Shown: one piece after another, positions 29,161 through 37,465 of the stretch
Layout of the letters: each line of letters begins with the position of its first letter
Numbering within the stretch: position 1 is the first letter of the stretch
DNA from: Clostridiaceae bacterium
Lineage (GTDB): Bacteria > Bacillota > Clostridia > Saccharofermentanales > DTU023
Assembly: GCA_012838135.1 (NCBI GenBank)
Contig: DUPV01000042.1
Location: 41,247 to 105,246 of the forward strand
Reading direction: 5' to 3'
Length of the DNA: 64,000 nt
Notes under the pieces: model-generated
What the model was told of the DNA's origin: nothing
Seen by the model: only the letters and a program-made list of their open reading frames with translations
Databases searched by the model: none
Translations under genes and position numbers: made by a program

Positions 29161-30039
29161 ATGGAAAGTTTTTTACAATTATTAGTAAGCGGTATAGCGT
29201 TCGGTTGTATATACACCTTAGTAGCTATTGAGTATTCTGTTATCTATCAAGCATCAGGCTTGGTTAATTTTAGTCATGGTCAATGGATCACTTTAGGCGG
29301 ATTTGTTTTTGGCGGAACGATGATCCGTCAATTCAACATGCATTATATACCTGCAATGTTATTGTCTCTAGTAGTTATGGGAATTTTTGGTGCATTGGTG
29401 GCAAAAGGAATTTTTAATCCACTCAGACATTTACCCAATAATTTATTTGTTGTTTTAGGCACAGTAATGTTGGGAAAAATCATTATTGAACTTTGTAGAA
29501 TAATTTGGGGTGCGTCTGCTTTTAGAATTGAAGGATTTTTAAGTGATACAGTAAAAATAGGCGGAATTGTTTTTCCTGAAGTTTATATTTGGATTGTAAT
29601 TATTTCTGTTATTTTTTTAGTGGTGCAAGCTATTCTTTTCCAAAAAACAAAATTAGGGAAAGCCATGCGGTGTGTTGCTTCTGATCAAAAAGCAGCTGCC
29701 CTGATGGGAATAAATGTGAACAGAAATATTATTATTACTGTTGCATATAGTGCAATTATTTGTGCGATAATCGGTATTTTGGTTGCACCAATTTTTAATG
29801 TAGATATTAATATGGCTAATAGTATCTCTTTGAAAGGTTTCGCTGCGGGTGTTGTTGGGGGATTTGGAACAATAGGCGGATCAATAGTTGGTGGTCTGGT
29901 AATAGGGATCATTGAAAATATGTACCTTATGATAGGACCTGCGATTTATAAAGATGTTGTTGCTTTCGTTGCTTTGATTATATTTTTATTGATGAAACCA
30001 ACAGGATTATTAGGCAAGAATCAACAGAAGAGAAGTTAG
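29161..30039 (+). CDS. Liv-type ABC transporter permease, LivH-like
   Basis: 292 residues with about eight hydrophobic segments. LivH-family features are SGIAFGCIYTLVAIEYSVIY at the start, GLVNFSHGQW, and KGFAAGVVGGFGTIGGSIVG near the end. It forms the membrane channel with the next gene product. It starts 79 bp after the binding-protein gene, beyond the intercistronic hairpin. Confidence 0.93.
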   Translation: MESFLQLLVSGIAFGCIYTLVAIEYSVIYQASGLVNFSHGQWITLGGFVFGGTMIRQFNMHYIPAMLLSLVVMGIFGALVAKGIFNPLRHLPNNLFVVLGTVMLGKIIIELCRIIWGASAFRIEGFLSDTVKIGGIVFPEVYIWIVIISVIFLVVQAILFQKTKLGKAMRCVASDQKAAALMGINVNRNIIITVAYSAIICAIIGILVAPIFNVDINMANSISLKGFAAGVVGGFGTIGGSIVGGLVIGIIENMYLMIGPAIYKDVVAFVALIIFLLMKPTGLLGKNQQKRS

Positions 30040-30054
30040 TAACTTTGGTTATAA

Positions 30055-31044
30055 ATGGGGTTAAAAATGCAAAAGATTAAAAAGATTGCACCAATAATTA
30101 TTAGTTTAATAATCGCATTAGTTTTGCCGATTTTTGTGAAAAATAATTATTATGTAACATTATTGGATCAAGCATTAGTAAATATTATTGCAGTAATCGG
30201 GCTTAATTTTATTACTGGATTAACAGGACAGGTAAACTTAGGAATGGCCGGCATTTTTGCAGCAGGATCATATACTTCTGCATTGTTAACAACCAAGCTA
30301 GGTGTTAATTGTTGGTTAGGACTGATTGCATCGATTATTGTTGGAATAATTATTGGATATGTGCTTGGATATCCGAGTTTGAGAATAAAGGGGATATATC
30401 TAACCTTAACGACAATCGGTTTTGGTGAAATTATGAGACTCTTACTCACAAATATGGTAAACATAACCGGAGGAACTCAAGGAGTACTGGGCATACCTTC
30501 ATTATCATTGTTCGGTTTTGAATTAAATACTCCACGGAGAATGTATTTTTTCTTGGTTGCAGTAGTTTGTTTGATGGCGTGGATAGCGATCAGAATTGTT
30601 AAAGGCAGATGGGGGCGTGAATTCAAAGCAGTTCTTAACGATGATACAGCCTTGGCAAGTGTAGGGATCGATATTTCAAAAGTAAAATTAAATTCATTTA
30701 TTCTCTGTTCAGTGTTTACTTGTGTTGCTGGTTCTTTTTATGCCCATCTTATGGGTTATATCGATCCCTCAGATTATACTTTTGATATGTCAACCAGATT
30801 TTTGATGATGTTAATGCTTGGCGGAATAGGTTCTGTACCGGGTAGTATTATTGGTGGATCTATAATTACAATACTGCCGGAAATTTTAAGATTTTTGAAA
30901 GAGTACTACTGGTTAGTCTTCAGTGTTATTATCCTAATTATCATTTTGGTTTTACCCTATGGTTTAGTGTCTATAAAAGATCTGCCATTTGTGAGAAAAT
31001 TGTTTGGTTTAAATAAAAATTCACTAGGAGAATCAAATGAATAA
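30055..31044 (+). CDS. Liv-type ABC transporter permease, LivM-like
   Basis: 329 residues, about nine to ten hydrophobic segments. LivM marks are GLNFITGLTGQVNLGMAGIF, YPSLRIKGIYLTLTTIGFG and MMLMLGGIGSVPGSIIGG. Start is ATG 30055 or ATG 30067; GGGG just before the second makes it a real alternative. It ends 8 bp inside the start of the next gene, giving translational coupling. Confidence 0.93.
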   Translation: MGLKMQKIKKIAPIIISLIIALVLPIFVKNNYYVTLLDQALVNIIAVIGLNFITGLTGQVNLGMAGIFAAGSYTSALLTTKLGVNCWLGLIASIIVGIIIGYVLGYPSLRIKGIYLTLTTIGFGEIMRLLLTNMVNITGGTQGVLGIPSLSLFGFELNTPRRMYFFLVAVVCLMAWIAIRIVKGRWGREFKAVLNDDTALASVGIDISKVKLNSFILCSVFTCVAGSFYAHLMGYIDPSDYTFDMSTRFLMMLMLGGIGSVPGSIIGGSIITILPEILRFLKEYYWLVFSVIILIIILVLPYGLVSIKDLPFVRKLFGLNKNSLGESNE

Positions 31045-31837
31045 GACATTATTGCAAATCAAAAATTTAACGAAATCGTTTGGTGGTTTAGTAGCAGTTA
31101 ATGACTTATCATTTTCTGTTGAGGAAAAATCGATCCATGCTCTGATCGGACCAAATGGTTCAGGAAAAACAACGACTCTGAATATGATTGCTGGAGAATT
31201 AATACCGGATAGTGGCAGTGTTCTTTATCAAGATCAAGATTTAGTTAAAAGCAAGCCACATCTTATTTCAAGAATGGGATTAAGTCGTACGTTTCAGAAT
31301 ATTAGATTGTTTTCAGGTATGACAGCTCTAGAAAATATAATGATAGGTATTCATAGAAATTACCCAAGTCATATTGTAGATTTTATAGTTAATATATCTA
31401 AAGCCAAAAAAGAAGAACTTATCATTAAAGAAAAAGCTATAGAAATCCTAAATTTTTTAGGATTATATCGAATAAAGGATGAAAAAGTGGAGAACCTTGC
31501 CTATGGAAATCAAAAAGTTTTGGAGTTAGGCAGAGCACTGATATCTAATCCTAAGTTGATTTTATTGGACGAACCGGCAGCAGGATTGAATCCATCTGAA
31601 AGAGCTGATTTTGTTAATTTATTAAAACAAATTAATAATAATGGAATTACGTTATTGCTAATTGAACATAATATGGATGTAGTTATGGATATAAGTAATA
31701 CAATAACGGTTTTAAATTTTGGCAAAAAAATTGCTGAAGCAGGCCCGAAGGAAATTCAAAACGATGATTCTGTTATTGATGCGTATTTAGGATCATCATA
31801 TAGAAAGAAGAAAGAACAGGGTGAAGTCGATGCTTGA
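31037..31837 (+). CDS. Liv-type ABC transporter ATP-binding protein, LivG-like
   Basis: 266 residues. Walker A GPNGSGKTT, the Liv-type sequence SRTFQNIRLFSGMTALENIM, and the Walker B LILLDEPAAGLNPSE. The LivG C-terminal motif (AEAGPKEIQNDDSVIDAYLG) is present. The ABC signature is atypical: VENLAYGNQKVLELGRAL, as normal in LivG. AGGAG precedes the ATG. It overlaps LivM upstream and LivF downstream. Confidence 0.94.
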   Translation: MNKTLLQIKNLTKSFGGLVAVNDLSFSVEEKSIHALIGPNGSGKTTTLNMIAGELIPDSGSVLYQDQDLVKSKPHLISRMGLSRTFQNIRLFSGMTALENIMIGIHRNYPSHIVDFIVNISKAKKEELIIKEKAIEILNFLGLYRIKDEKVENLAYGNQKVLELGRALISNPKLILLDEPAAGLNPSERADFVNLLKQINNNGITLLLIEHNMDVVMDISNTITVLNFGKKIAEAGPKEIQNDDSVIDAYLGSSYRKKKEQGEVDA

Positions 31838-32540
31838 AGTAAAAAATATTAATGTATTCTATGACCAAGTCCAAGCTATTCATGATGTATCTTTCGAAGT
31901 TAAGTCAGATGAAATTGTTTCTGTGATAGGTACTAATGGAGCCGGCAAATCTACCTTAATGCAAACGATTGTTAGCTTGGTTGAGACTAAATCCGGATCA
32001 ATTATTTTTAATGGTGAGGATATTACAAATTTACCTTCACATGATATTGTCAAGCGAGGAATCATTTATGTTCCTGAGGGACGAAGAATATTTTATGATC
32101 TTACAGTAGCAGAAAATCTTGAAATGGGTGCTTATGCATTAAAAACCGATAAAAAACGTTTGCGAGAAGATCTTGAAATGGTGCATGAAATGTTTCCTCA
32201 ATTAAATGACAGAATGAAGCAATTAGGCGGTACTCTTTCAGGCGGTGAACAACAAATGTTAGCAATAGCCAGAGGGCTAATGGGACATCCGAAATTATTA
32301 ATGTTGGATGAACCTTCACTTGGACTAGCTCCAGTTATTGTTGAGGAAGTTTTTGATATTATTTTGAAGATAAAAAAGGAAACAAATACACCGATTGTTC
32401 TGGTCGAACAAAATGCAAATATGGCTATGGCGATCAGTGATAACACATATGTTCTAGAAGTGGGATATGTAAGTTTTAGTGGTAAGAGTTCTGAGTTGAT
32501 GTATAACCCGGAAGTAAAAGAAGCATATTTAGGTTCTTAG
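31830..32540 (+). CDS. Liv-type ABC transporter ATP-binding protein, LivF-like
   Basis: 236 residues. Walker A GTNGAGKST, signature LSGGEQQMLAIARGLM, Walker B LLMLDEPSLGLAP, then VLVEQNANMAMAISD, all typical of LivF. I start at ATG 31830 with AGGG eight bases upstream. A GTG at 31821 is possible. It overlaps LivG by 8 bp and completes the five-gene importer. Confidence 0.94.
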   Translation: MLEVKNINVFYDQVQAIHDVSFEVKSDEIVSVIGTNGAGKSTLMQTIVSLVETKSGSIIFNGEDITNLPSHDIVKRGIIYVPEGRRIFYDLTVAENLEMGAYALKTDKKRLREDLEMVHEMFPQLNDRMKQLGGTLSGGEQQMLAIARGLMGHPKLLMLDEPSLGLAPVIVEEVFDIILKIKKETNTPIVLVEQNANMAMAISDNTYVLEVGYVSFSGKSSELMYNPEVKEAYLGS

Positions 32541-32606
32541 ATTTCAATTCTTTTCGATAAAACAATAACTAATAGACTTGATTGATTTAATTTCAAGGAG
32601 GCTGGG

Positions 32607-33347
32607 GTGAGTATAGGCAGATTAGATCAACGTGTAGCCATTGTAACAGGAGGAGCACGGGGTATAGGTTTAGCAGTTGCAAAAATTCTTTGCGAATTTG
32701 GAGCAACAAGTGTAATTGCTGATATTAATTATGATCAAGGACTGAAATCTTCAGAAAAATTAAATGAGAAAGGTTATGCTACTTCGGCTGTGAAATTAGA
32801 TGTTAGCAGTCCTGAATCAATTTCTGAAAATATTGAATTAATTTATGAAAAATATGGAAGAATTGATATTTTAGTTAATAATGCAGGCATTCTAGATAGC
32901 ACTTCTATTCCAGAATTAACAGTTGAAGCGTGGGATCATTTGCTTGATATAGATTTGAGAGGAGTGCATCTATGTTCACAAGCAGTTTTGCCATATATGA
33001 AAAAAAGCGATTGTGGCAGGATAATTAACTTATCTTCTCAGGCAGGTCAACTTGGCGGATGGAAAGCCGGTGTAAATTATTCAGCAGCCAAAGGCGGTGT
33101 TCTTGCATTAACTAAAGCATATGCCAGATATGCTGCAAAGTTCGGAATTACGGTTAATGCGGTGTCTCCAGGGTTTATATTAACAGACATGACAGCTTCA
33201 AGATCTGACGAAACAACAGGAATCCCTCTTGGAAGATTGGGCACTGCAGAAGATGTGGCGAATTCAGTTTATTTTCTAGCGAGTGATCTATCCAGTTATA
33301 TTACAGGATTTACGATAGATGTTAATGGAGGATATTTTATTCACTAA
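32607..33347 (+). CDS. Short-chain dehydrogenase/reductase, GTG start
   Basis: 246 residues, classical SDR. The NAD(P) motif is TGGARGIG (14-21), with NNAG at 91-94, Ser144 and the catalytic Tyr158-x3-Lys162 in YSAAK. The C-terminal GFTIDVNGGYFI is typical. It oxidises or reduces a secondary alcohol, often of a sugar or hydroxy acid. GTG at 32607 is chosen for AAGGAGG six bases upstream. It follows LivF by 66 bp and belongs to the same operon. Confidence 0.92.
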   Translation: MSIGRLDQRVAIVTGGARGIGLAVAKILCEFGATSVIADINYDQGLKSSEKLNEKGYATSAVKLDVSSPESISENIELIYEKYGRIDILVNNAGILDSTSIPELTVEAWDHLLDIDLRGVHLCSQAVLPYMKKSDCGRIINLSSQAGQLGGWKAGVNYSAAKGGVLALTKAYARYAAKFGITVNAVSPGFILTDMTASRSDETTGIPLGRLGTAEDVANSVYFLASDLSSYITGFTIDVNGGYFIH

Positions 33348-33377
33348 ATTATTTATTTTATAAAAAAGGAGAACGAG

Positions 33378-34787
33378 ATGTATAGTCTAAAACTTGAACT
33401 AAGAGAAAAAATGTTTTTTGGTGATAATCCTGAAAATTTCTTAAATATCGCTATGAAAGAATTGGGGGAAATTGAAAAGAAACTGAATAGCGACACAGAT
33501 TTAGCATTTGATTATGCAGAGCTTATTGCTGATCTGGCAATAGATATGAATTCTTATCTGTATAATTGGAAACTTAAACCAGCAATTTCTGAAGGCATTT
33601 TGCAAGAATCAGATTTAAATCACGTAATTTCAGTTTATTTAGAAAAAGTGAAAATATATGGAGGCAAAAAACTTTTAGATATAACTAATAAAGAAATTGA
33701 AGCAGTAAAGAACAGTCAAACACGAAAAATTAGTGAAGGTTTTGATGAGGGAAAATTAAAAACTGTATATGGGCATGATTTAGCATATAGATTAGATTTT
33801 GGTTTAAGACGCGGAGCAAGATGGGTTACAACAAATCCTGCAAAAATTATTTTATATGAAAATGATTATCCTCATGAATTTAATCGGGTAATGTCCTCTA
33901 TTAAAATCGAAAATCCGGGTATCAGCGCTGAAGATTTCGCATCGATGGTTTTTGTTAAAATCGGAGGTCAATCAGCCAAAGCCTTAAGACCAATTTATGA
34001 GCTAACAGACGGAGAATATGGGTTTGTTTGTGTTCAAGTTTCGCCACTCAATTTAAAAAATACTGAGGCGATGGTAAAACAAGCAGATTATTGGTGGGAC
34101 AAGTTTAAAATTGAATTAGGTGTTGAAGACCCTAATATAGTGTTCAAATTACCTGCTGTTCCCCATTCTGTTGAGGCCGCAAAACAATTGATTGATCGTG
34201 GTTATAGACTTTGTATGACTTTGAATTTTTCTGTAACTCAACATGAATTATTTGCAGAAATCATTCAAAAGGGAAAGAAAACCGGTTATGTAGTCTTTAT
34301 GGGTGGTTATCTTGATGATGCAGTCTGCAAAGAATTAATTGCTAATGGTATGGATGAAGAACAAGCGAAGGATATTTCTAAAAGGGCATCTGAAGCTGTG
34401 ATTAGAAAATCATACAATAATTTAAAAAACAAAGGATTTGATAAAGTTTCAATCATGACTGCGGCGGTTCGTGGACCATGGTCAATGATTAATTCGCTCT
34501 CTCCGGGAGATGGGCAGCCTATTTTAATCACTACGACAGATTCCAATGTAAACATTTTTGATAGCTCTACAAGAGATCTGATTCCAGTTTTAGATAAACC
34601 TGTGGAGCAGAAATATATGGATGCATTGGAACAGAGTGATGTATTCAAAAAAGCATACGCTGATAAAGAATCAGATGAATTTGATTTTTATAATCTATAT
34701 GACTATCCACCTCTGGTTAATGTTAATGACGGCTTTATTGATTCGTACACACAAACGTTAAATAATGCAAAAGCAATGTTGGATTAA
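33378..34787 (+). CDS. Enlarged transaldolase-like class I aldolase
   Basis: 469 residues. The part from about 145 on matches the transaldolase TIM barrel: TTNPAKI (151-157), FVCVQVSP, the probable Schiff-base Lys257 in VFKLPAVP, and CMTLNFSVTQ (279-288). About 140 extra residues precede the barrel, and the protein is far longer than TalB (about 315) or the FSA-type enzymes (about 220). By inference it cleaves or transfers a ketose three-carbon unit. AAAGGAG precedes the ATG. Its place after a transporter and an SDR suggests that the operon's substrate is oxidised to a ketose-like compound and split here. Specificity unknown. Confidence 0.75.
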   Translation: MYSLKLELREKMFFGDNPENFLNIAMKELGEIEKKLNSDTDLAFDYAELIADLAIDMNSYLYNWKLKPAISEGILQESDLNHVISVYLEKVKIYGGKKLLDITNKEIEAVKNSQTRKISEGFDEGKLKTVYGHDLAYRLDFGLRRGARWVTTNPAKIILYENDYPHEFNRVMSSIKIENPGISAEDFASMVFVKIGGQSAKALRPIYELTDGEYGFVCVQVSPLNLKNTEAMVKQADYWWDKFKIELGVEDPNIVFKLPAVPHSVEAAKQLIDRGYRLCMTLNFSVTQHELFAEIIQKGKKTGYVVFMGGYLDDAVCKELIANGMDEEQAKDISKRASEAVIRKSYNNLKNKGFDKVSIMTAAVRGPWSMINSLSPGDGQPILITTTDSNVNIFDSSTRDLIPVLDKPVEQKYMDALEQSDVFKKAYADKESDEFDFYNLYDYPPLVNVNDGFIDSYTQTLNNAKAMLD

Positions 34788-34921
34788 TAATATGAAGGCA
34801 TTTGCATGAATGCAGAACAAATAGTCCGTGATAAGGCAAGAATATCCTCATAGGATGAAACAGTTTTAAACTAACAAACAACGGAATAGGCGAGTCCACG
34901 TGTGTAGGAAGGTGAATATTA

Positions 34922-35965
34922 ATGAAGGCATTAGTAAAGTATGATTATGGTCCTGGCAATATGGAGATTAGAGATGTTCCGGAACCTGAATGTAAAAAAG
35001 ATCATGTAAAAATTAAAATTCATCAATGTGGAATTTGTGGTTCAGATTTGCATATTTATCAATCTGATATTGCAATATCGATAAAACCACCTGTAATAAC
35101 CGGACATGAATTTTCTGGTGTTATTGTTGAAGTCGGAGAAAATGTAAAAGATTTCAAAGTAGGTGATAGGGTTGTTTCTGAAGCCGGAGATTGTTTTTGT
35201 GAAAATTGTGATTGTTGTAATGATGGTTATACCAATATATGCCCGGAACGAAAAAGTTTTGGATATTGGTTTAATGGTGGGTTTGCAAGTTATGCTGTAA
35301 TACCGGCAAAAAGAGTTCACAAAATTCCTGATAATATATCTTTAGATCTCGCAGCATTAACAGAGCCTTTAGCGTGTGTATGTCATGCTATATATGATAT
35401 GTGTTATATAAGGGCTGGTGATGTAGTGTTAATTACTGGCCCGGGAGCAATTGGCTTAATGGCTTTACAAATTGCAAAGGCTGAAGGTGCAACAACAATA
35501 ATTACCGGGATAGATAGTGATGAAACTCGTTTGAAACTTGCCAAAGATGAATTTGGTGCAGATTATATAGTCAATGTTCAAAAAGAAAATTTACAAAATA
35601 TTATAGATAAAGCAACTAATTTGAGAGGAGTAGATGTTGTTCTTGAATGCTCCGGTTCAGAAGCAGCAATAGATAACGGTCTTCAAATGATAAAAAAACG
35701 TGGTTATTTTGTACAAATTGGTTTGCCTGGTAAAAAGATTTTGTTTGATATAGAAAAAATTTGTTATAAAGAATTGAATTTCAGAGGAGCTATGGCGTCA
35801 AGAAATCACAGCTGGAAAAAGGCCCTATACATGATGAGTTCCGGTTTGATAAAATTAGAAAAATTGGTAGACGTCAAATTACCTTTAACTCAGTGGGAAC
35901 AAGCTTTTGTTAGATTTAAAAATCAAGATGGAATTAAATTTTTCTTAATCCCTGAAAATGATTAA
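34922..35965 (+). CDS. Zinc-dependent medium-chain dehydrogenase (paralogue 2)
   Basis: 347 residues, alignable end to end with the dehydrogenase at 18757 and sharing long identical runs such as GNMEIRDVPEP and EPLACVCHAIYD. Zinc residues are Cys39, His62, Glu63 and the structural Cys93, Cys96, Cys99, Cys107; extra cysteines 91 and 98 lie among them. The nucleotide motif is GPGAIGLMALQIAKAEGA. AGGAAGG precedes the ATG. It closes the Liv catabolic operon, 134 bp after the transaldolase-like gene. The two copies probably act on related polyols under different regulators. Confidence 0.9.
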   Translation: MKALVKYDYGPGNMEIRDVPEPECKKDHVKIKIHQCGICGSDLHIYQSDIAISIKPPVITGHEFSGVIVEVGENVKDFKVGDRVVSEAGDCFCENCDCCNDGYTNICPERKSFGYWFNGGFASYAVIPAKRVHKIPDNISLDLAALTEPLACVCHAIYDMCYIRAGDVVLITGPGAIGLMALQIAKAEGATTIITGIDSDETRLKLAKDEFGADYIVNVQKENLQNIIDKATNLRGVDVVLECSGSEAAIDNGLQMIKKRGYFVQIGLPGKKILFDIEKICYKELNFRGAMASRNHSWKKALYMMSSGLIKLEKLVDVKLPLTQWEQAFVRFKNQDGIKFFLIPEND

Positions 35966-36526
35966 TAAGAGATAATGTTGTGAAATTCAAATATTACTAG
36001 ATCTTTTCTATCCTTATTTATATGAAAAACAAACGAACGATATCTTCATCTTTCAGAAGAAAAAAGTCATCTACGGTCTGTAGTGAGTGGCACTGTTTCG
36101 GAAACGATGGTTTCCATCTCCGGAACGGTGGCTTCGCCACACTGAAAAGCGTGTAAAAATTATTTCCTCAAGCTGTACAGATGATTTCCTCCTACCCGGA
36201 TTGGCGCTTTCAGCGTACCGGAGTATTCTTAAACTTAAAAAGTGTGCAAGTCAAACTCAGCCAGTGTATAGAGAAATTTCTTTTGAAAAGATACAAGATT
36301 TCTCGTGCCGGTTATAGTTACTAATTCTTGATACCGGGATTACGGACGAATAATGAATCTCATTTGTATGCTTAAAGCATACAAACAGGTCTCAGTTTTG
36401 GTTTAAGATAATTAACAGAAATCGGAGCGTAATGACGCTGACAAAATTGCGGTATAGAAGGCCGTTATGTCAGGAACAGACCGTTTTGTGTCTGATAGAA
36501 TTCAAAAATACGAGGAGGTATCAATT
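35966..36526. other. Non-coding junction region with raised G+C
   Basis: 561 bp. From about 36070 the base composition shifts to more G and C than the genes to the left. It holds a GTGGC-TTC-GCCAC hairpin near 36122-36134, a perfect palindrome at 36363-36385 and AGCGT-aatg-ACGCT at 36426-36439. An open frame at 36087-36317 has no ribosome site or similarity and is not called. It looks like the left edge of an acquired segment. Confidence 0.5.
36363..36385. repeat. Perfect 23-base inverted repeat
   Basis: TTTGTATGCTT (36363-36373) and AAGCATACAAA (36375-36385) are exact reverse complements around a single central A. There is no T-run, so an operator or recombination site is more likely than a terminator. 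Confidence 0.55.
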
Positions 36527-36856
36527 ATGCGCAAGATTATTGCAATCATACTGTTGATTGTGGCAGTGGCAGGACTGGTCTACGGAGTCCTCGGGATTAT
36601 GACAAAAACCGTGAAAATAAAAACCGATAAGGCTGAAGGTATTTACAATCTGGCCGATGACAGCTATGAAGGTCAAATGGCATTTTCCAGCATGGGTGGG
36701 TTTGCTCAAAGTATGAGTGATCTGCAGAAACTTGCAAAGGCTCAGCGTAACAAGCAGATAGGCATTGGCTTAGGTGTGTGCGTGGTGTGCAGTGTTATAG
36801 GCGTAAGTCTGCTGCTAAAGAGAAAAACTGATCAGTCTTATTCTACGAATTACTAA
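36527..36856 (+). CDS. Small two-span membrane protein of unknown function
   Basis: 109 residues with one hydrophobic segment at each end (about 4-25 and 80-97) and a soluble middle containing AKAQRNKQIG. GAGGAGG eight bases before ATG 36527 fixes the start; upstream codons from 36467 are in frame but lack a ribosome site. I do not recognise the family. Codon use is more GC-rich than in the Liv operon, like the two genes that follow on the other strand. Confidence 0.65.
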   Translation: MRKIIAIILLIVAVAGLVYGVLGIMTKTVKIKTDKAEGIYNLADDSYEGQMAFSSMGGFAQSMSDLQKLAKAQRNKQIGIGLGVCVVCSVIGVSLLLKRKTDQSYSTNY

Positions 36857-36886
36857 AGGATAAAAACAATACATAATCTTCTGCGA

Positions 36887-37465
36887 TTATTTCGAGCTGA
36901 ACCGCTTTTTAATTTCAATCAGAAAATCTTTTCCGAGCAGGATAATGAAGGCGAGTAACAATAAAAAGGCAAGGGATCCCATTACGACAAAAGTCCAATA
37001 AGTATCGTCACTCTGTTCTACAAGGAGTCCGACAATCGCAGCCACAAGGCTGAGCGTGCAAAAATTCAACATCGGAAACATGTTTTGTCTTTGTGTTTCA
37101 AAATCAGTGAAAAAGAGGACAGAAACCAAGATCAAGGCTGAGAAGCAAATGATGACAATAACCTTTACTGACCAGCCGGGAGCCAGAAAAACGTCAATGA
37201 GTCCGAGAAGAACACAAGAATTTATGATGAACTTGATGGTTTGGCTGATCCGGTTGTATTCTACCATGTCAGGAGAAATGAGCTGTGACCAGACAAGCCA
37301 CATTGACCACATTACAACAATGCTCCAGGCTTGTCCGCGGGTGAAAAGATTGATTATCGTACAAATCATACCGGCAAAGATAAAACCCCATTTGCTGTAA
37401 GTTATTAAATTTTGCTGAAACAGATTGCGTTTTTCGACTGTCGGATAGATATTTTTAATTTCCAT
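36887..37465 (-). CDS. DUF6320-type membrane protein
   Basis: 192 residues with about six hydrophobic segments and a basic C-terminus (IEIKKRFSSK). In Clostridia, proteins of this kind (DUF6320) are commonly found next to alcohol-acetyltransferase-like proteins; here it overlaps the end of such a gene by 11 bp and is surely co-translated. The function is unknown, and a role in export or modification of the acylated product is only a guess. Family assignment is from memory of the pairing and the topology. Confidence 0.65.
   Translation of the reverse strand: MEIKNIYPTVEKRNLFQQNLITYSKWGFIFAGMICTIINLFTRGQAWSIVVMWSMWLVWSQLISPDMVEYNRISQTIKFIINSCVLLGLIDVFLAPGWSVKVIVIICFSALILVSVLFFTDFETQRQNMFPMLNFCTLSLVAAIVGLLVEQSDDTYWTFVVMGSLAFLLLLAFIILLGKDFLIEIKKRFSSK

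Noticed and set aside
36087..36317. 76-codon open frame in the junction region
   Set aside because: No ribosome site, no recognisable domain, and the sequence is hairpin-rich. Treated as chance.
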